From Rapana venosa (lineage: Eukaryota > Mollusca > Gastropoda > Neogastropoda > Muricidae), in NCBI GenBank assembly GCA_028751875.1, contig CM054154.1, positions 53,903,753-53,967,752 of the forward strand: a DNA stretch of 64,000 nucleotides. The letters are read 5' to 3'. The notes beneath the pieces were generated by a model, which did not search any database, had not been told where the DNA came from, and was given only the letters and a program-made list of their open reading frames with translations. Below are positions 22,219 through 33,969 of this stretch, one piece after another (the first letter of the stretch is position 1; each line of letters begins with the position of its first letter). The position numbers and the translations under genes were made by a program.

Positions 22219-23270
22219 TCAAAATATACTTTGCAGCTCAGAATAACTGTGTTTGTCAAGAGGTAGCACACCTGTTTCCTTGTAAGAGCCTAAGATAGAT
22301 GCATGAAAAGGAACTCCAAGAGATAACTTGAGTGCTTTACTATCTATGCTTTGCAATTTATTTAACAAGTATTGTGGCGTGCTGAAAAACACCTCTTGTC
22401 CATATGTAAATCTTGAGCGCACTAAAGAAGTAGCTAAAGATATAAGTGATTTTTTATCTTGCCCCCAAGTTTTTTTACACACAATTTTTAGAAAATTAAA
22501 AACCTTTCTTGCTTTATTCAGTATATAGCTGATATGATTATTCCAAGACAATTTAGGAGTCAGAATAACGCCTAGAAATTTAACATGCTGGGTATATAAT
22601 ATTTCAGCGTCATCTACAGCTTCCTAGGTTCATAACCTGAATTAAGAAGCATTATATTTGTTTTTCGAGCAACAAGCTAAGCCCATTTTCTGTCATAAAT
22701 TAGCTTATTTTATTCAGTTCAGACTGATAAAGTTTCTCTATATACTTTAAAGTTCGAAGTGAAGTCTTTCGTTTTAATGTCACCTTCATCCACAAGCAAA
22801 TGTCATCTGCATACTGAACTAAAACTGAATCTTTTGACAACATTTTGGGTAAATCAGCTATTAGTATATTAAATAAAATAGGGGCAATTACAGAACCTTG
22901 GGGTAAACCCATATCCAAAGTTCTTGTATTTGAATATGTACCTCCTATTCTTGCCTGAATAGATCTATCTGTCAGAAAATGTTTGATGAAATTAAACATA
23001 CAACCCAAAATTCCAACATATTTTAATTTATGTAAAAGTCGACTGTGGCATACTTGCTCATATGCTTTCTTCACGTCAAAAAAAGTTGCAAGAATGCTTT
23101 TATGTATGGCAAACTGTTGTTTGACTTGTGTTGTGAGTTTTACTAGATGTTCAAAAGCCGACCTTTCCTGAATCCAGCTTGATTCGCAGGAATGATTTTA
23201 TATTTTTTACAAAGATTAATAAGCCGTCTTAAAATAATTGTTTGTGTTTTGTCATGCAGCTTCAGTGGTT
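22219..23270 (-). pseudogene. Reverse transcriptase domain of element B
   Basis: Palm motifs: FFDVKKAYEQVCHSRLLHKL (about 23090 down; motif A with the first catalytic Asp), GLPQGSVIAPILFNILIADL (motif B) and VLVQYADDICLWMKV (motif C with both Asp). The thumb reads HVKFLGVILTPKLSWNNHIS, then AR KVFNFLKIV. Next come RSRFTYGQEVFFSTPQYLLN, ALKLSLGVPFHAS and ETGVLPLDKH, typical of the RT end in I/jockey-like elements. Stops occur near 22620-22690 and a frame change near 22560. The three catalytic aspartates are all present, in contrast to element A. Confidence 0.85.
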
Positions 23271-23479
23271 ATCTTGCTGTCCGCGTAACAAAACTAGACA
23301 TATTATATATCAAAATAAACTAGAAAATACAAGCATTACGATGCATTATTGCATTTTACGCAGCAATTATTTGGCTACATGTTTATTTAATAGAAAGTGT
23401 AGAGTATTTAAACAGGATAATAAAACAAACACCCCCTTGTTTTAGCCAACCATCATTCTTGTTTTTGGTTGTTGTTGTT

Positions 23480-24900
23480 GTTTTTTTACTATGTGTACTT
23501 TCCCATGTCTCTTTACATACATTTATAATCTTTCAATTGAAAAATGTTATTTTCCTCAAGCCTTTAGAGATGCAAAAGTTTTGCCCCTTTTCAAATCTGA
23601 TGATCCCAAATCCCTCAAACTAAAGATCAATATCAATCCTGTCTTCATTGTCTAAGCCTCTTAAAAAGCATTTTAAGAATAACCTTCAGCTGCATTTTAC
23701 AAATCACAATCTGTTTCATACTAACCAAAGCGGATTTATGAAAAACCATTCTTGTCACACTCTGTTTACTAACCTCATAGAACAATGGCCTGAAAATATT
23801 AACAATGATCTTTTGTCTGTGGTGGTATTTGTTGATTTTTCTAAGGCTTTTGACACCATTTACCATGATATTCTAATAAGTCAACTTGTTTTGTATGGCT
23901 TATGTTCAGATTCAGATAGACTTATATCCTCATTTCTTAAAAATAGACGGCAGGCAGTTCTTCAAGATTGGGCAATATCCTCCTTCATGCCAGTAACATA
24001 TGGTGTCCCCCAGGGATCAGTTCTTGGGCCAAGTTTGTTTTCCATCTATATTAATGATCTTCCATGGAATATTTTATCTTCTTGTTACCTGTTTGCAGAT
24101 GATACGACCATTCATACTAATGATCAAAAAGCAAATGTAATATGTAATATTTTACAGAAAGATATAGATAAAATTATTTATGGGCTGATCTGAACCGCAT
24201 GGCTCTTCATCCTAAAAAAAAATCCAAGTTCATGATAGTCACAACGAGACAAAAAGGACAAAACATAAAGTCTGTCAAAAGTCTAAAAATTCATGATCAG
24301 ATATTAGAGTAGGTGAATAATCATAAATAATTTGGCCTTATTGTAGACAATAATCTTTCCTGGTCTAGCCATATTTCAATATTATCAAATAAATTATCCC
24401 AAAAGATATTTCAACTCAATAGAATAAAGCATTTCCTTGATGAGCACACTCGAAAGTTGTTCTTTTATGGATACATACAACCAGATATTGATTATGCTTC
24501 TACATGTTGGGACTTAGCAAATAAAAACTGCTTTAAATGACTTTAGAGTACTTACAGTCATGAAATTAATACTCCTCAAATCATCTTTGCAAAATTAAGA
24601 TCACAAAACTCAATATTTTATCATTATATCAGAAATTCCATTTCAATAAAGGTGTATCCACGTACAAAATTATGAATAATCTTACTCCAACCTATCTGTA
24701 TGAACAATTTTTTATCAGGACTATTCGAGGTAAAAATGTTCTATTTATTCCCCGCCCCAGGATAGACTTATTCATGTCATCCTTGGTTTATTCAGGTAGT
24801 AAACTATGGAACAATATCCCTGATTATCTAAAACAGAAAACTAGTTTGTATTCATTTAAGAAAGGCTATCACAGACATCTTTTTGAAATGTTGTGATTGA
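23480..24900 (+). mobile_element. Element L: L2/Daphne-like reverse transcriptase remnant
   Basis: Plus-strand RT fragment. 23560-23640 gives FRDAKVLPLFKSDDPKSLK (start of the fingers). The 181-codon frame 23648-24193 holds HTNQSGFMKNHSCHT, VVVFVDFSKAFDTIYHDIL (motif A), YGVPQGSVLGPSLFSIYIND (motif B) and CYLFADDTTIHTND (motif C), all with catalytic Asp. After a stop at 24193, 24320-24530 reads FGLIVDNNLSWSSHIS and RIKHFLDEHTRKLF. The end, LTPTYLYEQFF with GSKLWNNIPDYLKQKTSLY and FKKGYHRHLFEML* (24672-24896), is the usual C-terminus. The overall pattern is CR1/L2 group; exact clade not assigned. No EN or ORF1 is present, so it is 5'-truncated. Confidence 0.82.
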
Positions 24901-25081
24901 AATTTCATGTTTGTGTTTGAAATCTTTATCTGCAGAAGTCATCAGCACACAATTCATGTTTAATGTGATTTCACTCCTCATGTCTTTTTGTTGTTGTTGC
25001 TTTGTTTTGTTTCTTGTCCGTTTCCCTGACTATCTCTGTCTCTCTCCTCACACTGTCCATAACTTTGTAAGCCACTCGCTG

Positions 25082-25272
<191 letters not shown>

Positions 25273-25759
25273 TTTTTTCATACTTGTTTGTCTGTGCTTG
25301 TTTGTTTGCTGTCTTTTCTTTCCATCTCCATTGTTTCCCTTGTATGACAGTCATCGTCATTGTGTCTAGTTCTCATTTATAGTGTTTGATTATAATAGTC
25401 ATTTTTGAATTTTCATTTAAGTATTTTTTTAAATGTTGATAATGATTGTTTGCGGGTTTGTTTGGTTTTTTTGGTTTGAGGTTGGGTTGGGTTTTTTTAG
25501 AGTATAGTATAAAAAAGCTTATCCATTTACTCTCAATAAACAGTTCACATTCTGTTTCCAGTTTTTGTTCCCTGACAGAAATGCTTGAGTTCATTCTTTG
25601 ATAAAAGTAGAGGGAGAAAATGAACTTACAGTGGAAACATAATTTCACTACTCCTTTCCAATGCAGAACACTCAGGGACAGAAACCTCCTCCCAGATACC
25701 GGACATAGGAGCAGGGAGGGTGGGGCAGGGAAGTGGAAACGGGCATGAGAGTAAATAAA

Positions 25760-26520
25760 GGAAAAGGTGAGACAGGGTGGTGGCAAGTGATAGAAAAGTG
25801 GGGGTAAGTTAAACACAGTGAAGACCAGGGCAGGAACGTGACTGATGTGTGGCGGTTTTTCCTCAGCCATTCTGAGACTGAGTGGCCATGGACATTTTCT
25901 GGAAGTCAGTCTCCTCTCTGAAACATTTCTGTCTAAAGACCTGCCTGAATTTATTGCCCACCTCCATGTTTTCACTATTATTTCTTCTGTGGGTTTTTCT
26001 TTCTAATTTCTTCTTTGTTTTCTTTGCCATCTTCATCTTAGTTTTCCTTCTTTTTTATCTGCTTTTGTTCCTTTTTCTTTTTTTTCTCAGTTTTCTTTTC
26101 ATTATTATTGCCCCTGTCACTTTCAGTCCTTTTTTTGCCCTCTTTTTATTCATTCATTTGTTGCTTTTGTTGTAGTTCTTCTTCTTCTTTGCAGTTCTTC
26201 GCAATTCTTCTTCCCCTGTTCTATTCTTTTTCTTTCCTTTTTATTTCCTCTTCCTCCCATGTTTTTGCTGTCTGTGAATTCTGAAGGAGTACACATGTGT
26301 GGAGCATATAGTTATAGCTTTGATGTCATGTTAGTAGTAGAAAATGAGTTGGGCAGCAGTGAGAAGGGGATGTGGGGGGTAGGGGTGGGTGTAGAAAAGG
26401 GTGAAGGGGAATGGAGGGTGTAAAAGATGGGGATGAAAAATGTTTGATTTTCACTTGGGTCAGAAAGTTTTTCCAGGCTTGATCATCACTGTATGTGACT
26501 CTGCAACCTATCTCTTCATT
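25760..26520. repeat. Unclassified dispersed repeat X, copy 1
   Basis: Direct copy of 29720-30590. 25764-25990 matches 29716-29942 almost base for base (gagacagggtggtggcaagt through tattatttcttctgt). A T/C-rich middle differs in length, then 26281-26520 and 30305-30590 align again (gcatgtgtggag-like, gatgtcatgttagt, tgtttgattttcac, agaaagtttttcca, ttgatcatcactgtatgtga). No protein motif is recognised; minus-strand frames beginning MAEEKPPHISHV in both copies only reflect the repeat. A short C-run lies at 26919-26937, beyond it. Confidence 0.78.
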
Positions 26521-26870
26521 GGCTGCCTGTCTCTGCCCCCCAAGACATATTGGTGGTGATTCTCTCTCTCTCCTCTTTTCAATTCCAGCCACTACTGGGG
26601 TGTACGTCTTGGCTGATGTCTTTCACAGCCAGCCCCTCTTCCTTCTTTTCTGTCCCTGCTGTGCTTCTTTCACAGCAAGTTTCTGCCATCCATTTCATTC
26701 CAGAGACCAGCCAGCTTGTAGGAGACGCTTGAATGCTGCCTCATTCCGGGAGAACAAGATATTGGCGTCATCATTCTCAGTACAACTCTTGCTGGAGGGC
26801 ACAAACACCATTGCTTGAAACACTATTCAAACTTTTTTTTTTTGAGATGTTAAATTTTCAAACAAGATTT
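26520..26870. repeat. Unclassified dispersed repeat Y, copy 1
   Basis: Matches 35936-36330 in the same orientation with very few differences: gcctgtctctg, ccaagacatattggtggtga, cactact-ggtgtacgtcttg, gagaccagccagcttgtagg and gggcacaaacaccattgctt all align. The boundary with repeat X is sharp: copy 2 of X stops where Y starts. A polypyrimidine run then AG at about 26560-26586 looks like a splice acceptor, but both copies have it, so it belongs to the repeat. Confidence 0.78.
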
Positions 26871-28460
26871 CCTGATAGTCATCTGTCCTCTTTTATTCGA
26901 TGATGTCTGTCACCTCCACCCCCCCCCCCCCCCCCCCTTCCCAGTGCTTAGAAAGAGATTGCCGTCATCTGAAGGACAGACCCAGGACATGTACTCTGAT
27001 TGACAAAAGACCAGAGATAGTTTTTTTTAACCATTCTCATTTCAATCATCACCACCTTCTTTAGTTTTGTCTGCTCTCCCCCCCTCCATACCTCCTTTTC
27101 GCCTTCTTTTATTGTTTCCCCTCTAAAAATACGGATGACCATGTACCACTGACAATATCCATCCTGCCTAGTAAACCACTTGCTCTAACCTCCATCACGT
27201 TTTTTATTGCCTTGCGCTTCTATCTCTTTCTCTCTTTTCTTGAATTTTCTGATTGTTGTTTAACAGTTACAGGTCAGAGAAAGTGATTCCTGATCTGTGG
27301 ACACTTATGCATTTACCCTCAGACACTGACGAGTTGAAAGTGTGTATGCATGCACCCAGACATGCAGCACTTTACCTCCTCCCTACTTAATACTATTCCA
27401 CTCCATCCACACACGTGAGACAGATCAAAGGGATAAGAAAAAGGCCTGCTTCTTAATGTGCTACTGTAGGGTTGGTTAGCACTTGCGCGCTTTTCAAGAG
27501 TAAGACAGACAAACAGAGACAGACAGAGCAACACACAACAACCAGACAGAAAAGGGGAACACTAGGATAAAGAACACTGATACAAAGGCTTTAAGTCTTT
27601 TGTATTTCTCTCAGATGTTTTTTTCCATTTTGACTTGACAAATCATTACTGTTTGGCAAGTACTGCTTTTGCTGCAAAGATATCTTTATCATAACCATTT
27701 TCCTCTTTCAAATTATCATCAACCTCTTTTAGTTTTACAGATGATTAGTGTTTGCTGTTGCCACTTACACAATACACACTGGTGGATTAATGCTGTCCTT
27801 CTAACCATTCTCCTCCTCCAAGTTCATTCATAGGACAGTGTCTTCATGAAGAAAGTTCATTCAGTCCATCATACATCAATTAATTAGTTATTTTTTCCTT
27901 TTCATCATTCCACTTCCCCCTTTTTTCTGGCTGATCAAATCAATACACATGATCATTCAATAAACACAGCCACTAGAAGAATTTTGATTAGCCTTGACAC
28001 AGACCGTCATGAGGAGGAGGAGGTTAACAGCAACAGAACAATGATCAAAAGAAAGTAGCAGTGACACTGACAATATCAGGTGGACAACAAGAGCAATAAC
28101 TGGCTGGTCAGTTAATGAAATCTGATGAGTGGAGAATCGTTTTAACAAGCGGAGAATGTCAGCGATCCTCTGCACTTTGTTTACACAGCCTTTACAGGGG
28201 GAAGCAGATAATTATGTCAGTCAACATTAACAGATGTTAGTGAGTGTCATGTGATTATAATGTCACTTCCTGGACCGCAATTTTTCATTTTTTTTAGATG
28301 CATGTTATTTATTCTTTGTAAATGAACATTGAAGAAGGGTTTGTGGGTATGCATGCATCTCTCTAATGCATGCATGTGCGCGCATACACACACAGCATGG
28401 AGGCTAAGCAGAGGGACATAAGAGGAAAATCAATGAACAGATTGGCCCATGCTGCTCACA
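26871..28460. other. No gene recognised
   Basis: About 1.6 kb of mid-GC sequence with a C-run at 26919-26937. The minus-strand 72-codon frames at 27319-27534 and 27957-28175 contain hydrophobic stretches but no start context, splice signals or family resemblance. I see no retroelement motif. This is one of the few stretches that could be unique host DNA. Confidence 0.45.
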
Positions 28461-28469
28461 GGCTGATTA

Positions 28470-29360
28470 TTTGATTATTATCCTGAAAATTTGCCTTCTC
28501 TCCTGACAAATATGGCCTACTGCTTTCAAGATATCCAAAAGTGGATGATAGAGAACAAGTTACAACTAAACACTGATACAACTGAAGCCATGCTTGTAGG
28601 GACTAAACACAAACTCTCTTAATGATCTTCCATTACAACAGCTTCAATAGAATTCGGCAATGCATCAATCCCTCTATTCACTGCTGTGAAGTATCTAGGA
28701 GTCATTATTGACAACACACTCTCCATGCAAAAATTCATTACCCAAACCTGCCAGTTGTGTTACTATCAATTACAGGTATTAATGCAATTCGAAAGTACCT
28801 GTCCACAGATGCAACATCCAAACTCATTGCCTCTCTCATTCTTTCTCTTCTGGACTACTGTAATTCTCTTTTGGCTGGTCTGCCAGCATCATCTATCTAC
28901 TCCCTTCAACATATTCAAAACTCTGCAGTCCTCAGAAAGAAAAAATCTGAGCACATCACCCCTCTCTTGGGATCTCTCCATTGGCTGCCTGTGCCACAAA
29001 GAATAAACTATAAGATCAGTACTCCTTGTCACAAATGTCTCCACAAAACAGCACCTTCCTACCTCTGTGAATGTCTTTACCTGTACACTCCTTCTCGTTA
29101 CCTTCGCTCTGCTGCAGATACCTTGTGCTTAAGAATACCTAAATTCAGTCCACTGTCGGCCATTGCTCTTTCTCTATTTCTGGTCCATCGATCTGGAATG
29201 GCCTCCCTATCTCTCTTCGCCAAAGGCCTTTTTGTGACACTTTTAAATCGGCCTCAAGACATATTTGTTTCAAACCTAAGAATTTCCTCTCCTGTTTCAT
29301 TTCATACCTATCCCTGCTTTTCAACAGCCAAAAAATTCCATCATCATGCCAAAGTGTATA

Positions 29361-29448
<88 letters not shown>

Positions 29449-29590
29449 ATGTACACTTGGACTTGTTAGAACTATTACCTGCTATTGGTTGCATGACTGT
29501 GTAAGAAAGAGTTGCATGCAAGGCTTTGATTTGTCTTTGCAAGATACAGTGCTATATAAATTCTATTTCTTCTTATTATTATGGAGTTAT
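28470..29590 (+). mobile_element. Family F (L2/CR1-like) 3' fragment F2
   Basis: 5'-truncated element carrying the RT thumb and C-terminus: IQKWMIENKLQLNTDTTEAM (28530), YLGVIIDNTLSM (28690), LILSLLDYCNSLLAGLPASS, EHITPLLGSLHWLPVPQRIN and YLRSAADTLCL. The end is frameshifted. Coding sequence is followed by a pure (GT)n run (29364-29448), then a conserved tail, including gatttgtctttgcaagatac and the gctatataaattc box, ending in (ATT)n at 29575. Frameshift positions: about 28620 (stop), 28760 and 29150. Confidence 0.88.
29364..29448. repeat. (GT)n in the family F 3' UTR
   Basis: About 42 uninterrupted GT units between the end of the RT remnant and the conserved 3' tail of F2. Confidence 0.95.
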
Positions 29591-29689
29591 GGAGTGGAGA
29601 AACACATGATTGTCCAATCAATTTCCGTCTGAGGAGAGGGATACCCAAGGGACCTGGAGAGCATAAAAGAGGATAACGGAGGTTGGTGA

Positions 29690-30590
29690 GTGAGGGAAGA
29701 AGTGGAAGGGGAGAATGGGAGACAGGGTGGTGGCAAGTGATAGAGAAGTGGGGGTAAGTTAAACACAGTGAAGGCCAGGGCAGGAACGTGACTGATGTGT
29801 GGCGGTTTTTCCTCAGCCATTCTGAGACTGAGTGGCCATGGACTTTTTCTGGAAGTCAGTCTCCTCTCTGAAACATTTCTGTCTCAAGTCCTGCCTGAAT
29901 TTATTGCCCACCTCCATGTTTTTACTATTATTTCTTCTGTAGATTTTTTTTCCATTTCTACTTTTTCTTCCTTGCTGTCATTGTCATATTCTTCCTTCTT
30001 TCTTCCTCTTGCAGGTAGGGGGTGGTGGGTTGTTGTTAATTTTTACCTTTCTTGTTCTTGTTCTTATTCCTCTTGTTCTTGTTGCTGTTTTTACCTACTT
30101 TTTGTTCAATGTTGTTGTTGTTGTTTTCTTCTTAACATTTCTTCACCTTTTTCTTCTTAGTATTTCCTCTGTTTCTCCTCCTCCCTTTCCGGTCCTCCGT
30201 TTCTTCAATTTTTTTTCTTTGTCAAGTTTTTTCCCTCTATTTTATTTATCATCCTCCTTTCTTACCCCCCCCCCCCTTTTTTCTCTTTTTCTCATCTCCT
30301 CCCATGGTTTTGCTGTCTGAGAATCCCCCAAAAGTACGCATGTGTGGAGAAAATAGATCTGGAAGAAGGGTAGGAATGGGGAAGCAGATGTATAGAGCTG
30401 ATGTCATGTTAGTGGTGAAAAATAAGTGGGGTCCAAGTGGGAAGAGGGGGCTTGAATAGGGAGAGCAGGATGATGTCAAGATGGGGATGAAATATGTTTG
30501 ATTTTCACATGGGACAGAAAGTTTTTCCACACTTGATCATCACTGTATGTGACTGCGCGACCTATCACTTTATGTGTTGCCTATGAGCAA
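29690..30590. repeat. Unclassified dispersed repeat X, copy 2
   Basis: Second copy of repeat X, directly downstream of the F2 tail. It includes the near-identical 227-base block (29716-29942), a pyrimidine-rich centre with a C-run at 30266-30279, and the matching right part to about 30590. The last 120 bases before element C do not match copy 1. Confidence 0.78.
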
Positions 30591-31089
30591 GAATGCATTG
30601 CACTGCCATTAAGCACCTGACAAGTCAGGCCCAGCACTTCCGACTTTGGCATGTTTGTAGGCCAAAGTGGTCATTGTCCTAAACTGGTTGCTTTCACTGA
30701 GCTGCTGCAGAGTCCAGTCTAATAATAATGATAATAATGAATAGCATATATATAGCACATTTCTCAAAGCAATGACTCAATGCGCTTTCATACCATGCGC
30801 ATTTATACACATGCACACACAGCACATAATAACAACAACAACAAGAACAACAACAATGATAATGAGCATTTCTAAAGCGCAAATAAATTTACAAGAGATA
30901 CCTATAGCACTGTAGAGGCACACACTTGCGTCCGGGCACACACTAGCAGGGCAATTAACAGTACACTCAGAGAAAAGGCACTAGCAATAACATAACTAAC
31001 AAAAAAAACATAACCAACAGCCAGGCATGCACATGAAGTAGCCTACAGTGTGACAAACGGCGACCATCAAGACAAGCACAATATATTAA

Positions 31090-32985
31090 CTAGCTAAGAA
31101 ATACATTAAAGAGATGTGTCTTCAATGAAGACTTAAACTGGGATAAAGTGGGAGCATGTCTGACGGCTTGTGGCAGAGAGTTCCAGATCGTGGGCGCAGC
31201 AACACCAAAAGATCTACGACCTGCGGTTTTGAGGTTGTAATGGGGTACAACAAGTAAGTTATCATTCGAAGACCGCAGGGTTCTAGTTGTGGTGCGTGTT
31301 TTCAAGGCAGCTGACAGAGATGGAGCAAGCAAGCCTTCAGAGTGACGGTATGCCAAGACCGCAACTTTGTACTGACAGCGTGCCCTTACAGGTAACCAAT
31401 GAAGCTCCCTAAGCATGGGAGTCACATGGTCCCTTTTGCTCTTTCCAAGGATGAGCCTGGCAGCAGAGTTCTGAATTCGCTGCAGGCGTGTAAAATGTTC
31501 ATCACTTATACCGATAAAACAGGAGTTGCAATAGTCCAGTCGCGACAAGACGGTTGCTGAAACAAGCTTGATCACTGCATCTCGAGGCAAGAATTTCTTA
31601 ATGTGTGCAATACGGCGCAGCTCTAGAAAGCATGCTCTGCAGACGTTACTAATGTGGTCTTTCATGGAGAGAGTAGGATCTAGCCGAACACCCAGATACC
31701 GCACAGAACTCTGAAAAGCTATGTCACAGCCACCCAAGACCACAGAATTCTCCGACACCCGCATAAGACTAGATGGTGAACCAACTGCCATAACTTCTGT
31801 CTTGTCTGTATTTATTTTGAGTTTGTTGCTGTCCATCCACTGAAGGACACTGTGCGTGCAATCTGCCAGTGTGCGTGTGGCATCTGAAAAATTTTGAGGT
31901 GTTGCATTTGCCGAAATTTCTGTATCATCTGCATATTTATGAAACTGGCAATCATGTAAGGTCATCACATTAGACAGAGTCTGAGAATATAGTGTGAACA
32001 ATACGGGACCCAAAACAGAACCTTGAGGTACGCCATATAGGAGGGGGGCAGGTTGTGACTTAACTCCCTCTATCAGCACGCTCTGCGACCTATCAGAGAC
32101 ATAAGAGGTAAACCATGCCAAGGCAACACCTCTTATTCCAAAAGAGTAATCTAGTCTTTTGAGCAAAGTAGAGTGGTCAAGCGTGTCGAATGCCGCACTG
32201 AGGTCCAACAAGCCCATGACCGACACTCTGCGGTTGTCGTTCTGCAAAAGCAGGCTGCTGGTGACACTCAGTACGGCAGTCTCCGCGCTGTGACCAGCCC
32301 TATACGCTGACTGATGATCTTCCAAAAGGTGGTTACAAGCTAGGTGGTTCTGAAGCTGTTTGAGGACGACCCTCTCCAGAACTTTTGAAATGAAAGGAAG
32401 ATTGGAAACCGGCCTGTAATTTTTCATAGTATTGCAGTCTAGACCTTTTTTCTTGAGGAGTGGGATAACAATAGCATTTTTGAACTGACAGGGTACAGAG
32501 CCCGCCGACAGAGATGCATTGATGATGTCTGTTACCATAGGTGCCAAAATATCAAGGTTTTGCTTTATCAAAACAGTGGGCAGAGGATCTAAACAACAGC
32601 TTTTTGTTGGCATGGACAGAATTACTTCATGGATGTCTTTCACAGAAACTGGTTGAAAGGATGACAAAATGGGACCATCATACTGATGGAAACTAGGTGG
32701 AACAGATGGTTGCTGATCAAGATCATCGCGTATTTGTCTGATTTTATCCATGAAAAAGTTACAAAAACTTTGTGGTAGATCGTGTAGGGGCACATTTGTG
32801 GGAAGGGGGGTGGTATTATTCTTACCCAGGAGGCTGTTAGCTATAGAGAAAATTTGTTTTGATGAACGACATGATTTCATTTCCTCAAAATAAAATTCTT
32901 TTATCTTTGACTCTTTCAGATTCCTGTATACCGCATTTTCCTTGACTAAAATTCCTCTGTGCACTGAGAGTTTGTCTTTCTCCAC
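31090..32985 (-). CDS. Reverse transcriptase and C-terminal region of element C
   Basis: A 631-codon frame from an internal ATG; the true ORF2 start lies upstream across frameshifts. In order: linker with FCNFFMDKIRQIRDDL; fingers, ILSMPTKSCCLDPLPTVLIK and ATVIP-like FKNAIVIPLLKKKGLDCN; NYRPVSNLPFISKVLERVVL; SAYRAGHSAETAVL; motif A, VMGLLDLSAAFDTLDHSTLL; motif B, YGVPQGSVLGPVLFTLYSQT; motif C, QFHKYADDTEISAN; thumb, SSVRYLGVRLDPTLSMKDHI. The end shows SRLDYCNSCFIGI, RIQNSAARLILGKSKRDHV, LRELHWLPVRARCQYK, RSFGVAAPTIWNSLPQAV and FKSSLKTHLFNVFLS*. All catalytic Asp are present. This is the only fully open RT in the window and could encode active polymerase if expressed with a working EN. Confidence 0.85.
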   Translation of the reverse strand: MEKDKLSVHRGILVKENAVYRNLKESKIKEFYFEEMKSCRSSKQIFSIANSLLGKNNTTPLPTNVPLHDLPQSFCNFFMDKIRQIRDDLDQQPSVPPSFHQYDGPILSSFQPVSVKDIHEVILSMPTKSCCLDPLPTVLIKQNLDILAPMVTDIINASLSAGSVPCQFKNAIVIPLLKKKGLDCNTMKNYRPVSNLPFISKVLERVVLKQLQNHLACNHLLEDHQSAYRAGHSAETAVLSVTSSLLLQNDNRRVSVMGLLDLSAAFDTLDHSTLLKRLDYSFGIRGVALAWFTSYVSDRSQSVLIEGVKSQPAPLLYGVPQGSVLGPVLFTLYSQTLSNVMTLHDCQFHKYADDTEISANATPQNFSDATRTLADCTHSVLQWMDSNKLKINTDKTEVMAVGSPSSLMRVSENSVVLGGCDIAFQSSVRYLGVRLDPTLSMKDHISNVCRACFLELRRIAHIKKFLPRDAVIKLVSATVLSRLDYCNSCFIGISDEHFTRLQRIQNSAARLILGKSKRDHVTPMLRELHWLPVRARCQYKVAVLAYRHSEGLLAPSLSAALKTRTTTRTLRSSNDNLLVVPHYNLKTAGRRSFGVAAPTIWNSLPQAVRHAPTLSQFKSSLKTHLFNVFLS

Positions 32986-33960
32986 TTTCTCTCTGCCCGC
33001 CGCTTCACCCTTCTACCCTCTCTCACCCCATCGTCCATCCAAGGCGCTGAAGGCCTGTCGCGTACCCTCCGAGAAGCAACGGGAACGTGTTTGTCAACAA
33101 TTCTCTTAAGCCCCCGATCATAGGTCTCAACCAAGGATGTAACATCTACGCCTCCAGCACCCTCCACCAGAGACCCAAGATCAGCGCGGAAATCCTCCCG
33201 GCACATCCTCCCGATGCCCCTGGAGGATACCCAACGGGTGACCAGCGGAGGTCGCCGCAAGTCAAGCTGGGAGAAAACACCATAATGATCTGATAGGCCC
33301 GGGAACTCTTTAACATCACAAAGCTTTACAACATTATCATCATTTCTTACTACAATCCAGTCCAAAATGTGTCTATCTCTATGAGTAGATCTGTCAACCA
33401 GTTGACACAAATTAAAATCAGATAGAATAGACTTCACCTTCTGACACAATCTTTGTCACAAAGACTATCATAATGATAATTGAAGTCCCCTTGAATAGAA
33501 AAACTTCTGCTGTCATTGGTGTAATAAGAGAGCAAGTCTGGGAGTTCTTGAAAAAACAAATTACTAGGAATTTTGTTCTTCTTGGTGGGAGTACCCTGGT
33601 AAATGAGAACTAAGTTTGTTGATGTTTGGTCCAGGGTTAAACTAATCTCAAAACCTTGGAAAGAAATATAGTCCAGTCTCTTGCAGGTAGCATGACGTGA
33701 GAGAGTCTTTTTCATCACGATAGCCAAGCTGCCACGGGATCTGTTGGTCGTATGTTGACGAGGGAAGGAAAACAGTTCAAAATTACTTGAAGTGAGAGAG
33801 GCAATAAAAGCTTCATCACCTGTGTCACGTAGCCAAGTTTCTGACAAAGGGCAATGTGGACATGTTCGTGGATAAAAAGTTCGTTTAAGTCCGATGGGAT
33901 ATTTCGGCAGGACTGACAGTTGAGAGTCAAAACTTTCAGTTGTCTGCGGTCTTTGGATTG
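32960..33960 (-). pseudogene. Endonuclease domain of element C
   Basis: Three overlapping frames make up EN. 33930 down gives TLNCQSCRNIPSDLNELFIH, the first strand with Asn. 33847 gives SETWLRDTGDEAFIASLTSS (the catalytic Glu of ETW), RGSLAIVMKK and FSIQGDFNYHYDS (the GDFN turn). 33449 gives QLVDRSTHRDRHILDWIVVR, then FPGLSDHYGV (the SDH His). Each junction is a one-step frame change and no in-frame stop or residue loss is evident at the catalytic positions. Confidence 0.82.
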
Positions 33961-33969
33961 TTTACATCG

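Larger units (their letters stand above)
21087..23270 (-). mobile_element. Element B: 5'-truncated RT-RNase H retrotransposon
   Basis: Minus-strand ORF2 remnant starting inside the RT domain at about 23270 and ending at 21087, followed by its 3' UTR. Domains in order: RT palm (23180-22700), thumb (22650-22219), linker (22070-22000), RNase H (21990-21415), Cys-containing C-terminus (21341-21087). It is the best preserved RNase H-type copy here: the RT active box is intact and only a handful of frameshifts separate the pieces. The EN domain and ORF1 are absent, the usual result of incomplete reverse transcription. Confidence 0.85.

Noticed and set aside
25882..26175. Hydrophobic 97-codon frame resembling a membrane protein
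   Set aside because: Phe/Leu content comes from T/C-rich DNA, and the start lies in repeat X, which also occurs at 29.7 kb with a different downstream frame.
26560..26590. Possible splice acceptor (CT-rich then CAATTCCAG)
   Set aside because: Repeated in repeat Y copy 2; no matching exon frame is conserved between copies.
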